From NCBI GenBank assembly GCA_026712605.1, contig JAPORL010000066.1, positions 1 through 21,256 on the forward strand: a stretch of DNA of 21,256 nucleotides, read 5' to 3'. The notes below the pieces were generated by a model. The model was given only the letters and a program-made list of their open reading frames with translations, ran no database searches and had not been told where the DNA came from. Shown piece by piece: positions 15,011 through 21,256 of the stretch (its first letter is position 1; each line of letters opens with the position of its first letter). Source of the stretch: Pseudobdellovibrionaceae bacterium (GTDB lineage: Bacteria > Bdellovibrionota > Bdellovibrionia > Bdellovibrionales > UBA1609). Both the position numbers and the translations under genes were made by a program.

Positions 15011-16447
15011 ATGTATAATAATTTTTTAGTTACAATTGGTTTGGAAATTCATGCGCAGTTAAAAAGCCAAACTAAGCTTTTTTCTCCAGATAAAGCGGGC
15101 TGGACAACAGGAGAAAACGATGAAATTCATCCTATAAGTTTAGCTTTACCAGGGACTTTGCCAGTTTTAAATGAAACCGCTTTAAAAATGGCGCTGAAAA
15201 CAGCTTTAGCCTTTAAGGGAAATATAAAAAACAAAAGTGTTTTTGCAAGGAAAAACTATTTTTACCCTGATCTTCCAAAAGGTTATCAAATTTCTCAATA
15301 TAATAAGCCTTTTTGTGAAGGAGGAAGAGTTAATTTTTTCAATAACGAATCCACTGTTTCCATTCCTTTAGAAAGAATCCATTTAGAAGAAGATGCTGGA
15401 CGATCTCTTCATAAAGGCTCTTATACTCTGATTAATTTCAACCGAGCAGGAATTGCTTTGTTGGAAATTGTCACAAAGCCAGAAATAAAAGATCCCCATA
15501 TAGCCAGCTTATGCGCTAAAGCCATTCGCCGAACCTTAAGGTATCTGGAAGTCTGTGATGGAAACTTAGAGGAAGGCTCTATGCGTTGCGATTGTAATAT
15601 TAGCCTAAGGCCTAAAGGACAAAACCATCTCGGTCAAAAGGTAGAATTAAAAAATATCAACTCCTTTCGTTTTATTGAAAAAGCCCTTTTTTATGAAATA
15701 AATAGACAAACAGAGATTTTAAAAAAGGGAGAGAAAGTCCAACAAGAAACTCGTTTGTATGATTCTTCTAAAAATCAGACTCATCCAATGAGATCTAAAG
15801 AATCTGCTAGTGATTATAGATATTTTCCTGATCCTGATCTCTTACCAATTTTCTTTGAAAAAGCTTTTTTAAAAAATTTAAAGCTTCCTGAGCTTCCCTT
15901 TGAAAAAAGTCAAAGGTTTATTAAAGACTATCAATTGAAAGCAGAAACAGCCCAAACTTTGATTGAAAACAAACAATCTGCAGATTATTTTGAACAAATT
16001 GCCTCAGAAATAAAAGATCCTCAAAAACTAAGCTTTTGGATTTTAGGGGAAGTGCAAGCTCAACTCAATCAAAGAAATGAAAATTTTTGTCCTATTCCTG
16101 CAAAAGATTTTTCCTCCCTATTGAAAATGATAAATAAATCTATAATTTCAAATAAAATGGCTAAAGAAATTTTCAATGAGATGTGGGAAAAAGGCTTAAG
16201 CCCTGAAGAAATTATTGAAACAAAAAATATTAAACAAATTTCTGGAGAAAAAGAGCTCAGAACTCTAATTATTCAGATTCTCAAAAAACACCCTCAACAA
16301 GTTAAAGCCTATAAATCGGGGAAAAATAAGCTTTTTGGATTTTTTGTCGGTCAAGCTATGAAAGAAAGTAAAGGACAAGCGAATCCTCAAAAATTATCTC
16401 AACTTTTAACAGAAGAATTGGAAAAATATGAGAGCGGCTGGAATTGA
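15011..16447 (+). CDS. gatB: Asp-tRNA(Asn)/Glu-tRNA(Gln) amidotransferase subunit B
   Basis: Kinase/transamidation subunit: phosphorylates the Asp or Glu on mischarged tRNA and joins the ammonia delivered through the tunnel from GatA. The N-terminal catalytic cradle opens with the family hallmark IGLEIHAQLKSQTKLFS, followed by YFYPDLPKGYQISQYNKP, NFNRAGIALLEIVTKPE and the EGSMRCDCNISLRP segment. The helical and YqeY-like tRNA-binding tail occupies the last ~150 residues (GFFVGQAMKESKGQANP near the end). Length of 478 is typical. The message has AAGAAAAGAG before the ATG. Its last 20 bases overlap the Ppx/GppA gene. Confidence 0.97.
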   Translation: MYNNFLVTIGLEIHAQLKSQTKLFSPDKAGWTTGENDEIHPISLALPGTLPVLNETALKMALKTALAFKGNIKNKSVFARKNYFYPDLPKGYQISQYNKPFCEGGRVNFFNNESTVSIPLERIHLEEDAGRSLHKGSYTLINFNRAGIALLEIVTKPEIKDPHIASLCAKAIRRTLRYLEVCDGNLEEGSMRCDCNISLRPKGQNHLGQKVELKNINSFRFIEKALFYEINRQTEILKKGEKVQQETRLYDSSKNQTHPMRSKESASDYRYFPDPDLLPIFFEKAFLKNLKLPELPFEKSQRFIKDYQLKAETAQTLIENKQSADYFEQIASEIKDPQKLSFWILGEVQAQLNQRNENFCPIPAKDFSSLLKMINKSIISNKMAKEIFNEMWEKGLSPEEIIETKNIKQISGEKELRTLIIQILKKHPQQVKAYKSGKNKLFGFFVGQAMKESKGQANPQKLSQLLTEELEKYESGWN

Positions 16448-17327
16448 TATTGGCTCAAACACCAGTCTTCTTTTAATTGTAGAGAAAACAAAAGAAGGCT
16501 TTGAGGTTTTATCAGATAAAATCTATTTTACAAGACTAGCTGAGAACATAAATAAAAAATCTCAAATTAGCGAAAGCGCTTTAAGTCGTTTAGATCAAGC
16601 TTTTCAGTCCATGAGAAAAGATCTAGATAAGTGGAAAGTAAAAGAAGTTTCTATTGTGGCAACCAATGCCGCTCGGCAAGCTCAAAATAAAAATCGAATC
16701 TTTGAGTTAGGAGATAAATATAATTTACAGCCTATAAAAATAATTTCTCCAGAAAAAGAAGCAGAGTTAACTTTTATTGGCTCTCTTTTTGGTTTAGGAC
16801 ATTGTATAGAAAACCCTTTAGTCATTGATATTGGAGGAGGCTCTACTGAATTCGTAACTTCTAAAAAAAGTTATAGTTTAAATATAGGAAGCGTTTCTTT
16901 AACAGAAAAATTTTTAAGTCCTAAAGCTCTCTCTCAATTGGAAAAAAGAACAATGAATCAATATATTGAAAAAAAACTTAGTAGCATTGAAAATTTTTTA
17001 AACCAAGAACATGATCTCTTCATTTTTACTGCTGGCACTCCCACCACACTAGCTTTTATGGAAAAACAAACTTCAGATATAAATACAGCGCATGGTTTAC
17101 TTTTAACAAGAGATCATGTTAAAATATGGCTGGAGAAATTGTCTCAAATGACCGTAGAAGAAAGAAAATCAGTCCCTTTCTTACCAGAACATCGCACAGA
17201 TGTTATAGTATCTGGACTCACTTTACTGGAAAAGATTTTAGATAAAGTGAATCAAAAAGAGTTTATTGTCTCAGCTACCGGTGTTCGTTATGGTTTGGTG
17301 TTAGAAAAAATTCAAAGTTATTTTTAA
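16428..17327 (+). CDS. Ppx/GppA-family phosphatase
   Basis: Member of the sugar-kinase/HSP70-like Ppx/GppA family, which hydrolyses inorganic polyphosphate or pppGpp. The nucleotide/phosphate loops are present: RAAGIDIGSNTSLLL (from residue 2), ISPEKEAELTF with the probable catalytic Glu near 111-113, DIGGGSTEF (134-142) and TAGTPTTLAFM. At 299 residues it has only the two-lobed catalytic core and lacks the C-terminal HD-like domain of E. coli Ppx and GppA. Its start overlaps the end of gatB by 20 bases, so it belongs to the gatCAB operon. Whether polyphosphate or pppGpp is the substrate cannot be told from sequence. Confidence 0.88.
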   Translation: MRAAGIDIGSNTSLLLIVEKTKEGFEVLSDKIYFTRLAENINKKSQISESALSRLDQAFQSMRKDLDKWKVKEVSIVATNAARQAQNKNRIFELGDKYNLQPIKIISPEKEAELTFIGSLFGLGHCIENPLVIDIGGGSTEFVTSKKSYSLNIGSVSLTEKFLSPKALSQLEKRTMNQYIEKKLSSIENFLNQEHDLFIFTAGTPTTLAFMEKQTSDINTAHGLLLTRDHVKIWLEKLSQMTVEERKSVPFLPEHRTDVIVSGLTLLEKILDKVNQKEFIVSATGVRYGLVLEKIQSYF

Positions 17328-17481
17328 AAACGAAAGCTCTTATCTTTATTTAATCTTTAAGCCTTATAATTCTATAACTTAAGTATTCTTTTAAAACAAC
17401 TGGACTTTTGTTTTGCTTTCATAAAGCCCTCTTTTTAAAAAAGATAGGCTTATTTATAAAAAATCTGCTAAAATACATAAG

Positions 17482-18342
17482 GTGAAATTTTTATCTGCCT
17501 TTTGGTTTTTATTTTTATTAGAATCAGTTTGCTTTGCTGAACATACAAAAACAAAAGAACAACTCAGTTCCATCAATTTAATAGCTAGAAATACTAGTAC
17601 TTTTGATCCTTTTATAGACTATGGAGAATTTGAAGACAATATTACAGAGGAAGAAAGCATCAATTTTTTTCAATATGGCAGATCTTTTTCCGTATCTCTT
17701 GCAGGAGGTTATGAAGCTATCACTTTTAATATTCGGCAAATTTATGGTGATACTTTCTTTGCGGGAGCCAATGTCACTTTTTTTCTCGATCTTCACTTTG
17801 CTATTCAATTAAGTGGCGTCTTTCCTTCTGGACATTATAATAGCCTCTTTAATACTTCTTTTCCCTTTTCACATTATGGTTTAGATTTAAAATATTATTG
17901 GAACAGACAATATTTAAATAAAGATAAGGATTTTTTTAGTCCTTATGTGATTTTTGGCCCTTTCCATTTAAACATAAAATCCTCCCTTCCCACAGGCCCA
18001 AATACCAATTTACAAAACCCTCCACAAGCTACTAATAATTTGTCTTCTATAGAAAGACAGGCCATTGCCTCCTATAACGCTACAGGAGTTAAAATCGGTT
18101 TTGGTTTTGAGTTTGCTCTCATTCAACAAAGTTTTATAGGCTTTGAATTGAGCTATCTTTATACAGTGCTTCAAAGTGAAAATGAAGATCTCTCTGGACA
18201 AAACTTCCCTCCTTTAGTCCAAACAGCTAATAACCAGACTTTACTACAACGGCTCCAATTTCCCAATCGTCCAGAAGTGAGAGGTTACCGCTTTTATGGA
18301 GACCTAATGAACATAGGAATTGTATTTGGTGTCAATTTTTAA
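17482..18342 (+). CDS. Probable outer-membrane beta-barrel protein
   Basis: A 286-residue protein of unknown specific function. It starts at a GTG, giving a clear signal peptide (MKFLSAFWFLFLLESVCFA, residues 1-19). The mature part has alternating hydrophobic strands rich in Gly and aromatic residues (SLAGGYEAITFNI, FFAGANVTFFLDLHFAIQLSG, GVKIGFGFEFALI, FIGFELSYLYTVL) and ends in GIVFGVNF, with the terminal Phe typical of barrels recognised by BamA. The segment between about 150 and 200 is Pro/Asn-rich and probably an external loop. TAAAAT lies seven bases before the GTG, so this too may be leaderless, but no good -35 is seen. A second barrel gene follows. Confidence 0.75.
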   Translation: MKFLSAFWFLFLLESVCFAEHTKTKEQLSSINLIARNTSTFDPFIDYGEFEDNITEEESINFFQYGRSFSVSLAGGYEAITFNIRQIYGDTFFAGANVTFFLDLHFAIQLSGVFPSGHYNSLFNTSFPFSHYGLDLKYYWNRQYLNKDKDFFSPYVIFGPFHLNIKSSLPTGPNTNLQNPPQATNNLSSIERQAIASYNATGVKIGFGFEFALIQQSFIGFELSYLYTVLQSENEDLSGQNFPPLVQTANNQTLLQRLQFPNRPEVRGYRFYGDLMNIGIVFGVNF

Positions 18343-18402
18343 ATTAAAGTCTTTACAAAAAGAGTCCGATAAATATATTATTAAAAAATAAGGAGTTTAA
18401 CT

Positions 18403-18950
18403 ATGAAGAAATTATTTTTATTTTTAAATTTATTTTTTATTATTTTTGTATGGGTGTAGGTGAAAGTTTTGCCAATAAAAAATACAGATACATCAAAAGA
18501 GAACATGGTGTGCGTTTTCAAGGAAATATCCCCATGTCTTTTAATCAAGGTTTTGCATTAAGCGCTAATTTAGGAGGAGCTTATGCTTACAACTGGAAAG
18601 GCTATCTGGAAATCGGCCCTTATTTTAATTTAAACCTTGAAGCTGGCCAAACTTTTGAATTAAGCAGTTGGTCTATTGGACTTTTAGGAGAGTATAATTT
18701 TATCAAAAACAGAGGTAAAAGAAAGTTCATCCCTTCTTTAGGCTTAACAGTTGGAGCAGATAAAAGCTTTGATTTTCCAAATCTTGCTATGGGAGTCCAT
18801 AGCTCCTTAAAAATCTTTGTAGGTAAAAGAACGGCTTTTATAACAAGCCTAGGCTACAGCCTTCATACACCTTTTAATGAGATATTCCGTGTTATGCAAC
18901 ATCATGTCGATGTCATGATGGCCTTTTCTTACTACTTTGATTTTTACTAA
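18403..18950 (+). pseudogene. Outer-membrane beta-barrel protein gene, frameshifted within the signal peptide
   Basis: The natural start is the ATG at 18403, with AAGGAG at 18390-18395. It encodes MKKLFLFLNLFFIIFVWV and stops at a TAG (18457-18459). The mature barrel continues in another frame, open from an ATG at 18450 to 18950 (166 residues: LSANLGGAYAYNW, WSIGLLGEYNF, IPSLGLTVGA, and a terminal YYFDFY). Adding one T to the run just before GTATGG joins the two into one signal peptide ending in GVGESFA, with normal cleavage before NKKYRY. So one base is missing: a real mutation, a phase-variable T-run, or a sequencing error. Initiation at 18450 would give a protein without an export signal. 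Function unknown. Confidence 0.75.
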
Positions 18951-18968
18951 TTCTTAGTCTTAAAAACA

Positions 18969-19005
18969 AAAAGCCAGAGGACTGAAAAAGCTCTGGCTTT
19001 TTTTT
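18969..19005. terminator. Bidirectional factor-independent terminator
   Basis: AGCCAGAG (18972-18979) pairs with CTCTGGCT (18991-18998), extended by flanking A and T runs, with an 11-base loop and eight T's following. The A-rich left side gives a T-rich tail on the other strand as well. It ends the barrel gene on the plus strand and can serve the convergent rluB-like gene on the minus strand. Confidence 0.88.
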
Positions 19006-19113
19006 AAGCCTAACTATCAAATTTATTCTTTATCACTTAATAAAATGGGAATTATACAATAACTTTCCAAAGTTATTAAATTGTCTTTAGCTTGCTTTTA
19101 TTTCTCTTATATT

Positions 19114-19881
19114 TTAAATGAGCTTTTTTAAAAAAGATCTCTTAAGCTCCTTAGCTTGTAAAAAAGCTTTATCTAAATCTTTTTGTCTTAAATAAATAAA
19201 AGTGCCTTTAACGAGTTTATTCATCTTTAAGCGTCCAATGGCTACCCGTCTCAGTTTTTGAACTGGAAAACCTAAACTATCAAACATAAGACGAATCTGT
19301 CGTTTTTTACCTTCATTTAAGATAATTTTAATCCAAAGAGTTTTACTTGCTTTCTTTGTTGAATACTTTTGAACAAATAGAGCTTTCCTTTTTCCAACAG
19401 GAGTGCTAACCCCTTTAAGAAGTTTCTTCAAAAGAAGATCTGAGGGCTTTCCTTTGACTTTGACCATATAAGTTTTAGAAATTTTATTTTTAGGATTTAA
19501 AATTTTTTCAGAAAAATGTCCATCATTAGTTAAAAGAAGCAAACCTTCCGAATCCCAGTCTAATCTTCCAACTAAAAATATTTTTTCTTTAATCTTAGGC
19601 ATATAATCCATAACAACAGGACGAGCTTTAGAATCACGCCTTGCACTTAAAACTTTGCTAGGTTTGTTGAACATAAGATAAACAAGATTTTTTGTTTTTT
19701 TAGAAATCAATTTCTTTTGTATCCTTACCTTATCTTTTGTCGGATTAATAAAAACAAAAGCTGATACCCTTTGATTATTTACAAAAACCAAACCTTTTTT
19801 AATCTCTTTATCAGCTTGTCGGCGTGAAATTCCCGCCTCCTCAGCTAAAAATTTATTTAACCTTATTTTTTCTATAGGCAT
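19114..19881 (-). CDS. rluB: RsuA/RluB-family rRNA pseudouridine synthase
   Basis: Converts a uridine in rRNA to pseudouridine. An S4 RNA-binding domain opens the protein (IRLNKFLAEEAGISRRQADKEI, residues 6-27). The catalytic domain carries the family motif GRLDWDSEGLLLLTNDG with the nucleophile D108, then EGKKRQIRLMFDSLGFPVQKLRR. The C-terminus is short and basic. Length of 255 suits the RluB/RsuA group. RluB (23S, near position 2605 in E. coli) and RsuA (16S, 516) share these motifs; RluB is favoured because it is the usual form outside the gammaproteobacteria. It starts 16 bases after the lspA stop, so the two are cotranscribed. Confidence 0.88.
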   Translation of the reverse strand: MPIEKIRLNKFLAEEAGISRRQADKEIKKGLVFVNNQRVSAFVFINPTKDKVRIQKKLISKKTKNLVYLMFNKPSKVLSARRDSKARPVVMDYMPKIKEKIFLVGRLDWDSEGLLLLTNDGHFSEKILNPKNKISKTYMVKVKGKPSDLLLKKLLKGVSTPVGKRKALFVQKYSTKKASKTLWIKIILNEGKKRQIRLMFDSLGFPVQKLRRVAIGRLKMNKLVKGTFIYLRQKDLDKAFLQAKELKRSFLKKLI

Positions 19882-19897
19882 AATAACTCAAATTTTG

Positions 19898-20398
19898 TTA
19901 TTGGCTTTGATTTTTAGATTGTCGATATTCTTTAAAATATAAAACACACAAAATAGCTACTCCAACTACAATAAAAGAATCAGCTATATTAAAAGTAGGC
20001 CAGTGCCAACCTTTAAAATGCCAGTCAATAAAATCCACTACATAACCCAGTCTAAGCCTATCTAAATAATTGCCAAAGGCTCCGCCTAAAATAAAACTCA
20101 AAGCCATCACTTGAAAACGATCTGATGTCTCTTGCAACATTTTAAAAATCAGATACACACAAACTAATGGAAATAGCAAAAACAAAATAAAGCGAATTCC
20201 TGCATGACTATCATTAAAAATTCCAAAAGCTCCTCCTGAGTTTGTAACATAGGAGATATTAAAAAAACCATCTATAATTGTTTTAGATTCTTGTTTCGGA
20301 AATTGAGTATGAATAAAAATTTTAGTAGCCTGATCTAAACATAGAATCCAAGAAGCTGTTAAAACTACAGATAAATATTTAATAAATGGATTTGACAT
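19898..20398 (-). CDS. lspA: Lipoprotein signal peptidase (signal peptidase II)
   Basis: Inner-membrane aspartyl protease that cuts the signal peptide of diacylated prolipoproteins before the lipid-modified Cys. Four transmembrane helices are visible (about 8-25, 67-87, 97-112 and 139-155). Conserved blocks: LDQATK (21-26), NSGGAFGIF (53-61), GNYLDRLRLGYVVDFID (109-125) and FNIADS (136-141), including the conserved Asp residues at 113, 122 and 140. Length of 166 is normal. It follows ileS by 41 bases, the common ileS-lspA order, but a -10 element eight bases before its ATG suggests its own leaderless transcript too. Its client here could include the VWA protein. Confidence 0.97.
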   Translation of the reverse strand: MSNPFIKYLSVVLTASWILCLDQATKIFIHTQFPKQESKTIIDGFFNISYVTNSGGAFGIFNDSHAGIRFILFLLFPLVCVYLIFKMLQETSDRFQVMALSFILGGAFGNYLDRLRLGYVVDFIDWHFKGWHWPTFNIADSFIVVGVAILCVLYFKEYRQSKNQSQ

Positions 20399-20406
20399 GT
20401 TTCTTA

Positions 20407-20433
20407 TTTATACCGCCAAAAAATTAAAAACAA
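20407..20433 (-). promoter_or_regulatory. Predicted promoter of lspA, leaderless type
   Basis: On the minus strand, TTGTTT (20433-20428), a 15-bp spacer and TATAAA (20412-20407), then eight bases to the lspA ATG. The spacer is short, as at sohB. It lies in the 41-bp gap after ileS. Confidence 0.4.
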
Positions 20434-20439
20434 GTTTTT

Positions 20440-21256
20440 TCAGGAAAGATTTTTAACACATTTAGGACAAATTTGCTTTTCATTTAAATTCAAGCTAATA
20501 AACCAACAGCGCTGGCACTTTTTTCCTTTTGCCAAATCTCCTTTTATCAGAGTTTTACTTCCTTTTTTAATTGTTATTTGAGAAACTGAAAAAAATTCTA
20601 ACTGCTCAGATGGGCTTAAAACCGGACTGATAAAGTCTTCTTTTAAAGTTAAATAAGCCTTAGCTTGTAAATTAGATCCAATACGACCTTCTTGCCTCAA
20701 AATTTCTAATTGTTTATTTAATTCCTCTCTTAAAGGAAATAATTTTAAAAACAGTTTTTGTGTTTCAACGCAAATCCATTGTGAGTTTATTTTTGGAAAA
20801 TCCTCTAAAAAAACACTTTCTTTTTTTTCTTTATTAAAAAAAGAATAAACTTCCTCTGATAAAAAGCTCGTAACAGGAGCCATGATTGGTAACAATTTAT
20901 CTATAAGATGATAAAGAACTGTCTGGGCTTTTCTACGCTCTGGACTTTTTTTTGGAAAAGTATAAAGTCTATCTTTTATGATATCTAAATAAAAGGCAGA
21001 CATTTGAACTGTAAAAAAATGACTGAGCTGTTGATAGAGTTTAAAAAAAGCATACTCTTCATAAGATTCAGTGCTTTTTTGAATCAACTCATTAAGCTTT
21101 ATTAACATCCATTTATCCACAGCTTGTAAATTTTTAAAATTTACAAGCTCTCTGACTTTAAAATCATTTAAATTTCCCAAAATAAAGCGAAAACTATTAC
21201 GAAATCGCCTATAGCTTTCAACCACCCTTTTAAAATTCTCTTCACTGGCTTTTACA
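20440..21256 (-). CDS. ileS: Isoleucyl-tRNA synthetase, C-terminal part (5'-truncated by the window edge)
   Basis: Charges tRNA-Ile in the cytoplasm. The frame is open to the window edge, reading VKASEENFKRVVESYRRFRN before the stretch that could start at a GTG (21225), so this is a fragment and not a short gene. RRFRNSFRFILGNLNDF and VDKWMLIKLNELI belong to the anticodon-binding helical domain. The C-terminal zinc finger has four cysteines (CQRCW ... CPKC), as in the zinc-bearing bacterial IleRS type. The HIGH and KMSKS motifs would lie outside the window. lspA follows 41 bases downstream. Confidence 0.95.
   Translation of the reverse strand, partial: VKASEENFKRVVESYRRFRNSFRFILGNLNDFKVRELVNFKNLQAVDKWMLIKLNELIQKSTESYEEYAFFKLYQQLSHFFTVQMSAFYLDIIKDRLYTFPKKSPERRKAQTVLYHLIDKLLPIMAPVTSFLSEEVYSFFNKEKKESVFLEDFPKINSQWICVETQKLFLKLFPLREELNKQLEILRQEGRIGSNLQAKAYLTLKEDFISPVLSPSEQLEFFSVSQITIKKGSKTLIKGDLAKGKKCQRCWFISLNLNEKQICPKCVKNLS

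Noticed and set aside
17424..17451. AAGCC ... GGCTT hairpin as terminator of the gatCAB-ppx operon
   Set aside because: The stem is interrupted and there is no following T-tract; it may be incidental, so it was not listed as a terminator.
17578..18201. Several small frames on both strands within the first barrel gene
   Set aside because: They conflict with the signal-peptide-bearing barrel frame and show no coding features.
18421..18460. Programmed -1 ribosomal frameshift in the barrel gene
   Set aside because: The best site is A-TTT-TTT, not a proper X-XXY-YYZ heptamer, and no downstream pseudoknot is evident. A simple missing T explains it better.
1..21256. CRISPR arrays, tRNA or rRNA genes, prophage or integrase signatures
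   Set aside because: No regularly spaced repeats, no tRNA-like cloverleaf and no recombinase or phage genes were found; the only mobile-like features are the two intergenic repeats.

Overview
The window is a low-GC (by eye roughly 30% G+C), gene-dense bacterial chromosome segment made almost entirely of housekeeping genes. A LolA-like carrier, a lipoprotein signal peptidase, outer-membrane beta-barrels and a SohB-type periplasm-facing protease indicate a Gram-negative envelope. The full GatCAB amidotransferase, a relaxed-lipobox VWA protein and a probable bacterial histone suggest Bdellovibrionota or a neighbouring former deltaproteobacterial lineage. That placement is inference; no rRNA or tRNA gene is present to fix it.

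Layout. 147-1838: ferredoxin and cysS in tandem. 1922-2989: sohB-like protease. 3220-3693: greA, convergent with sohB. 3875-8340: mgtE, a DHH-family nanoRNase and a transketolase, all on the plus strand. 8606-9250: lolA-like gene on the minus strand, head-to-head with a VWA lipoprotein gene (9320-10420). 10483-10945: two very small genes with strong Shine-Dalgarno sites, one for a short secreted protein and one for a predicted histone-fold protein. 10984-13050: ligA on the minus strand. 13302-17327: gatC-gatA-gatB and a Ppx/GppA phosphatase as one operon. 17482-18950: two outer-membrane barrel genes, the second frameshifted inside its signal peptide. 19114-21256: ileS (partial), lspA and an rluB-like gene on the minus strand.

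How the genes work together. CysRS, IleRS and GatCAB supply aminoacyl-tRNAs. IleRS and LspA are neighbours, a common bacterial arrangement, and LspA and the LolA-like protein both belong to lipoprotein export. GreA, NrnA, RluB and LigA cover transcription rescue, RNA turnover, rRNA modification and DNA joining.

What stands out. (1) At least six genes have a -10 hexamer only 6-9 nt before the start codon, implying leaderless mRNAs. (2) A structured ~97-bp repeat occurs twice, each time between convergent genes; one copy has perfect 29-bp inverted arms. (3) A 70-residue protein has the helix-loop-long helix-loop-helix pattern of a histone fold. (4) gatA has a stop codon where the family has a conserved aromatic residue, and the usual C-terminal sequence continues in frame after it. 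(5) A barrel gene has a one-base frameshift in a T-rich signal-peptide region. (6) About 32 bp of the ligA 3' end are duplicated just downstream and supply the end of the histone-like gene.
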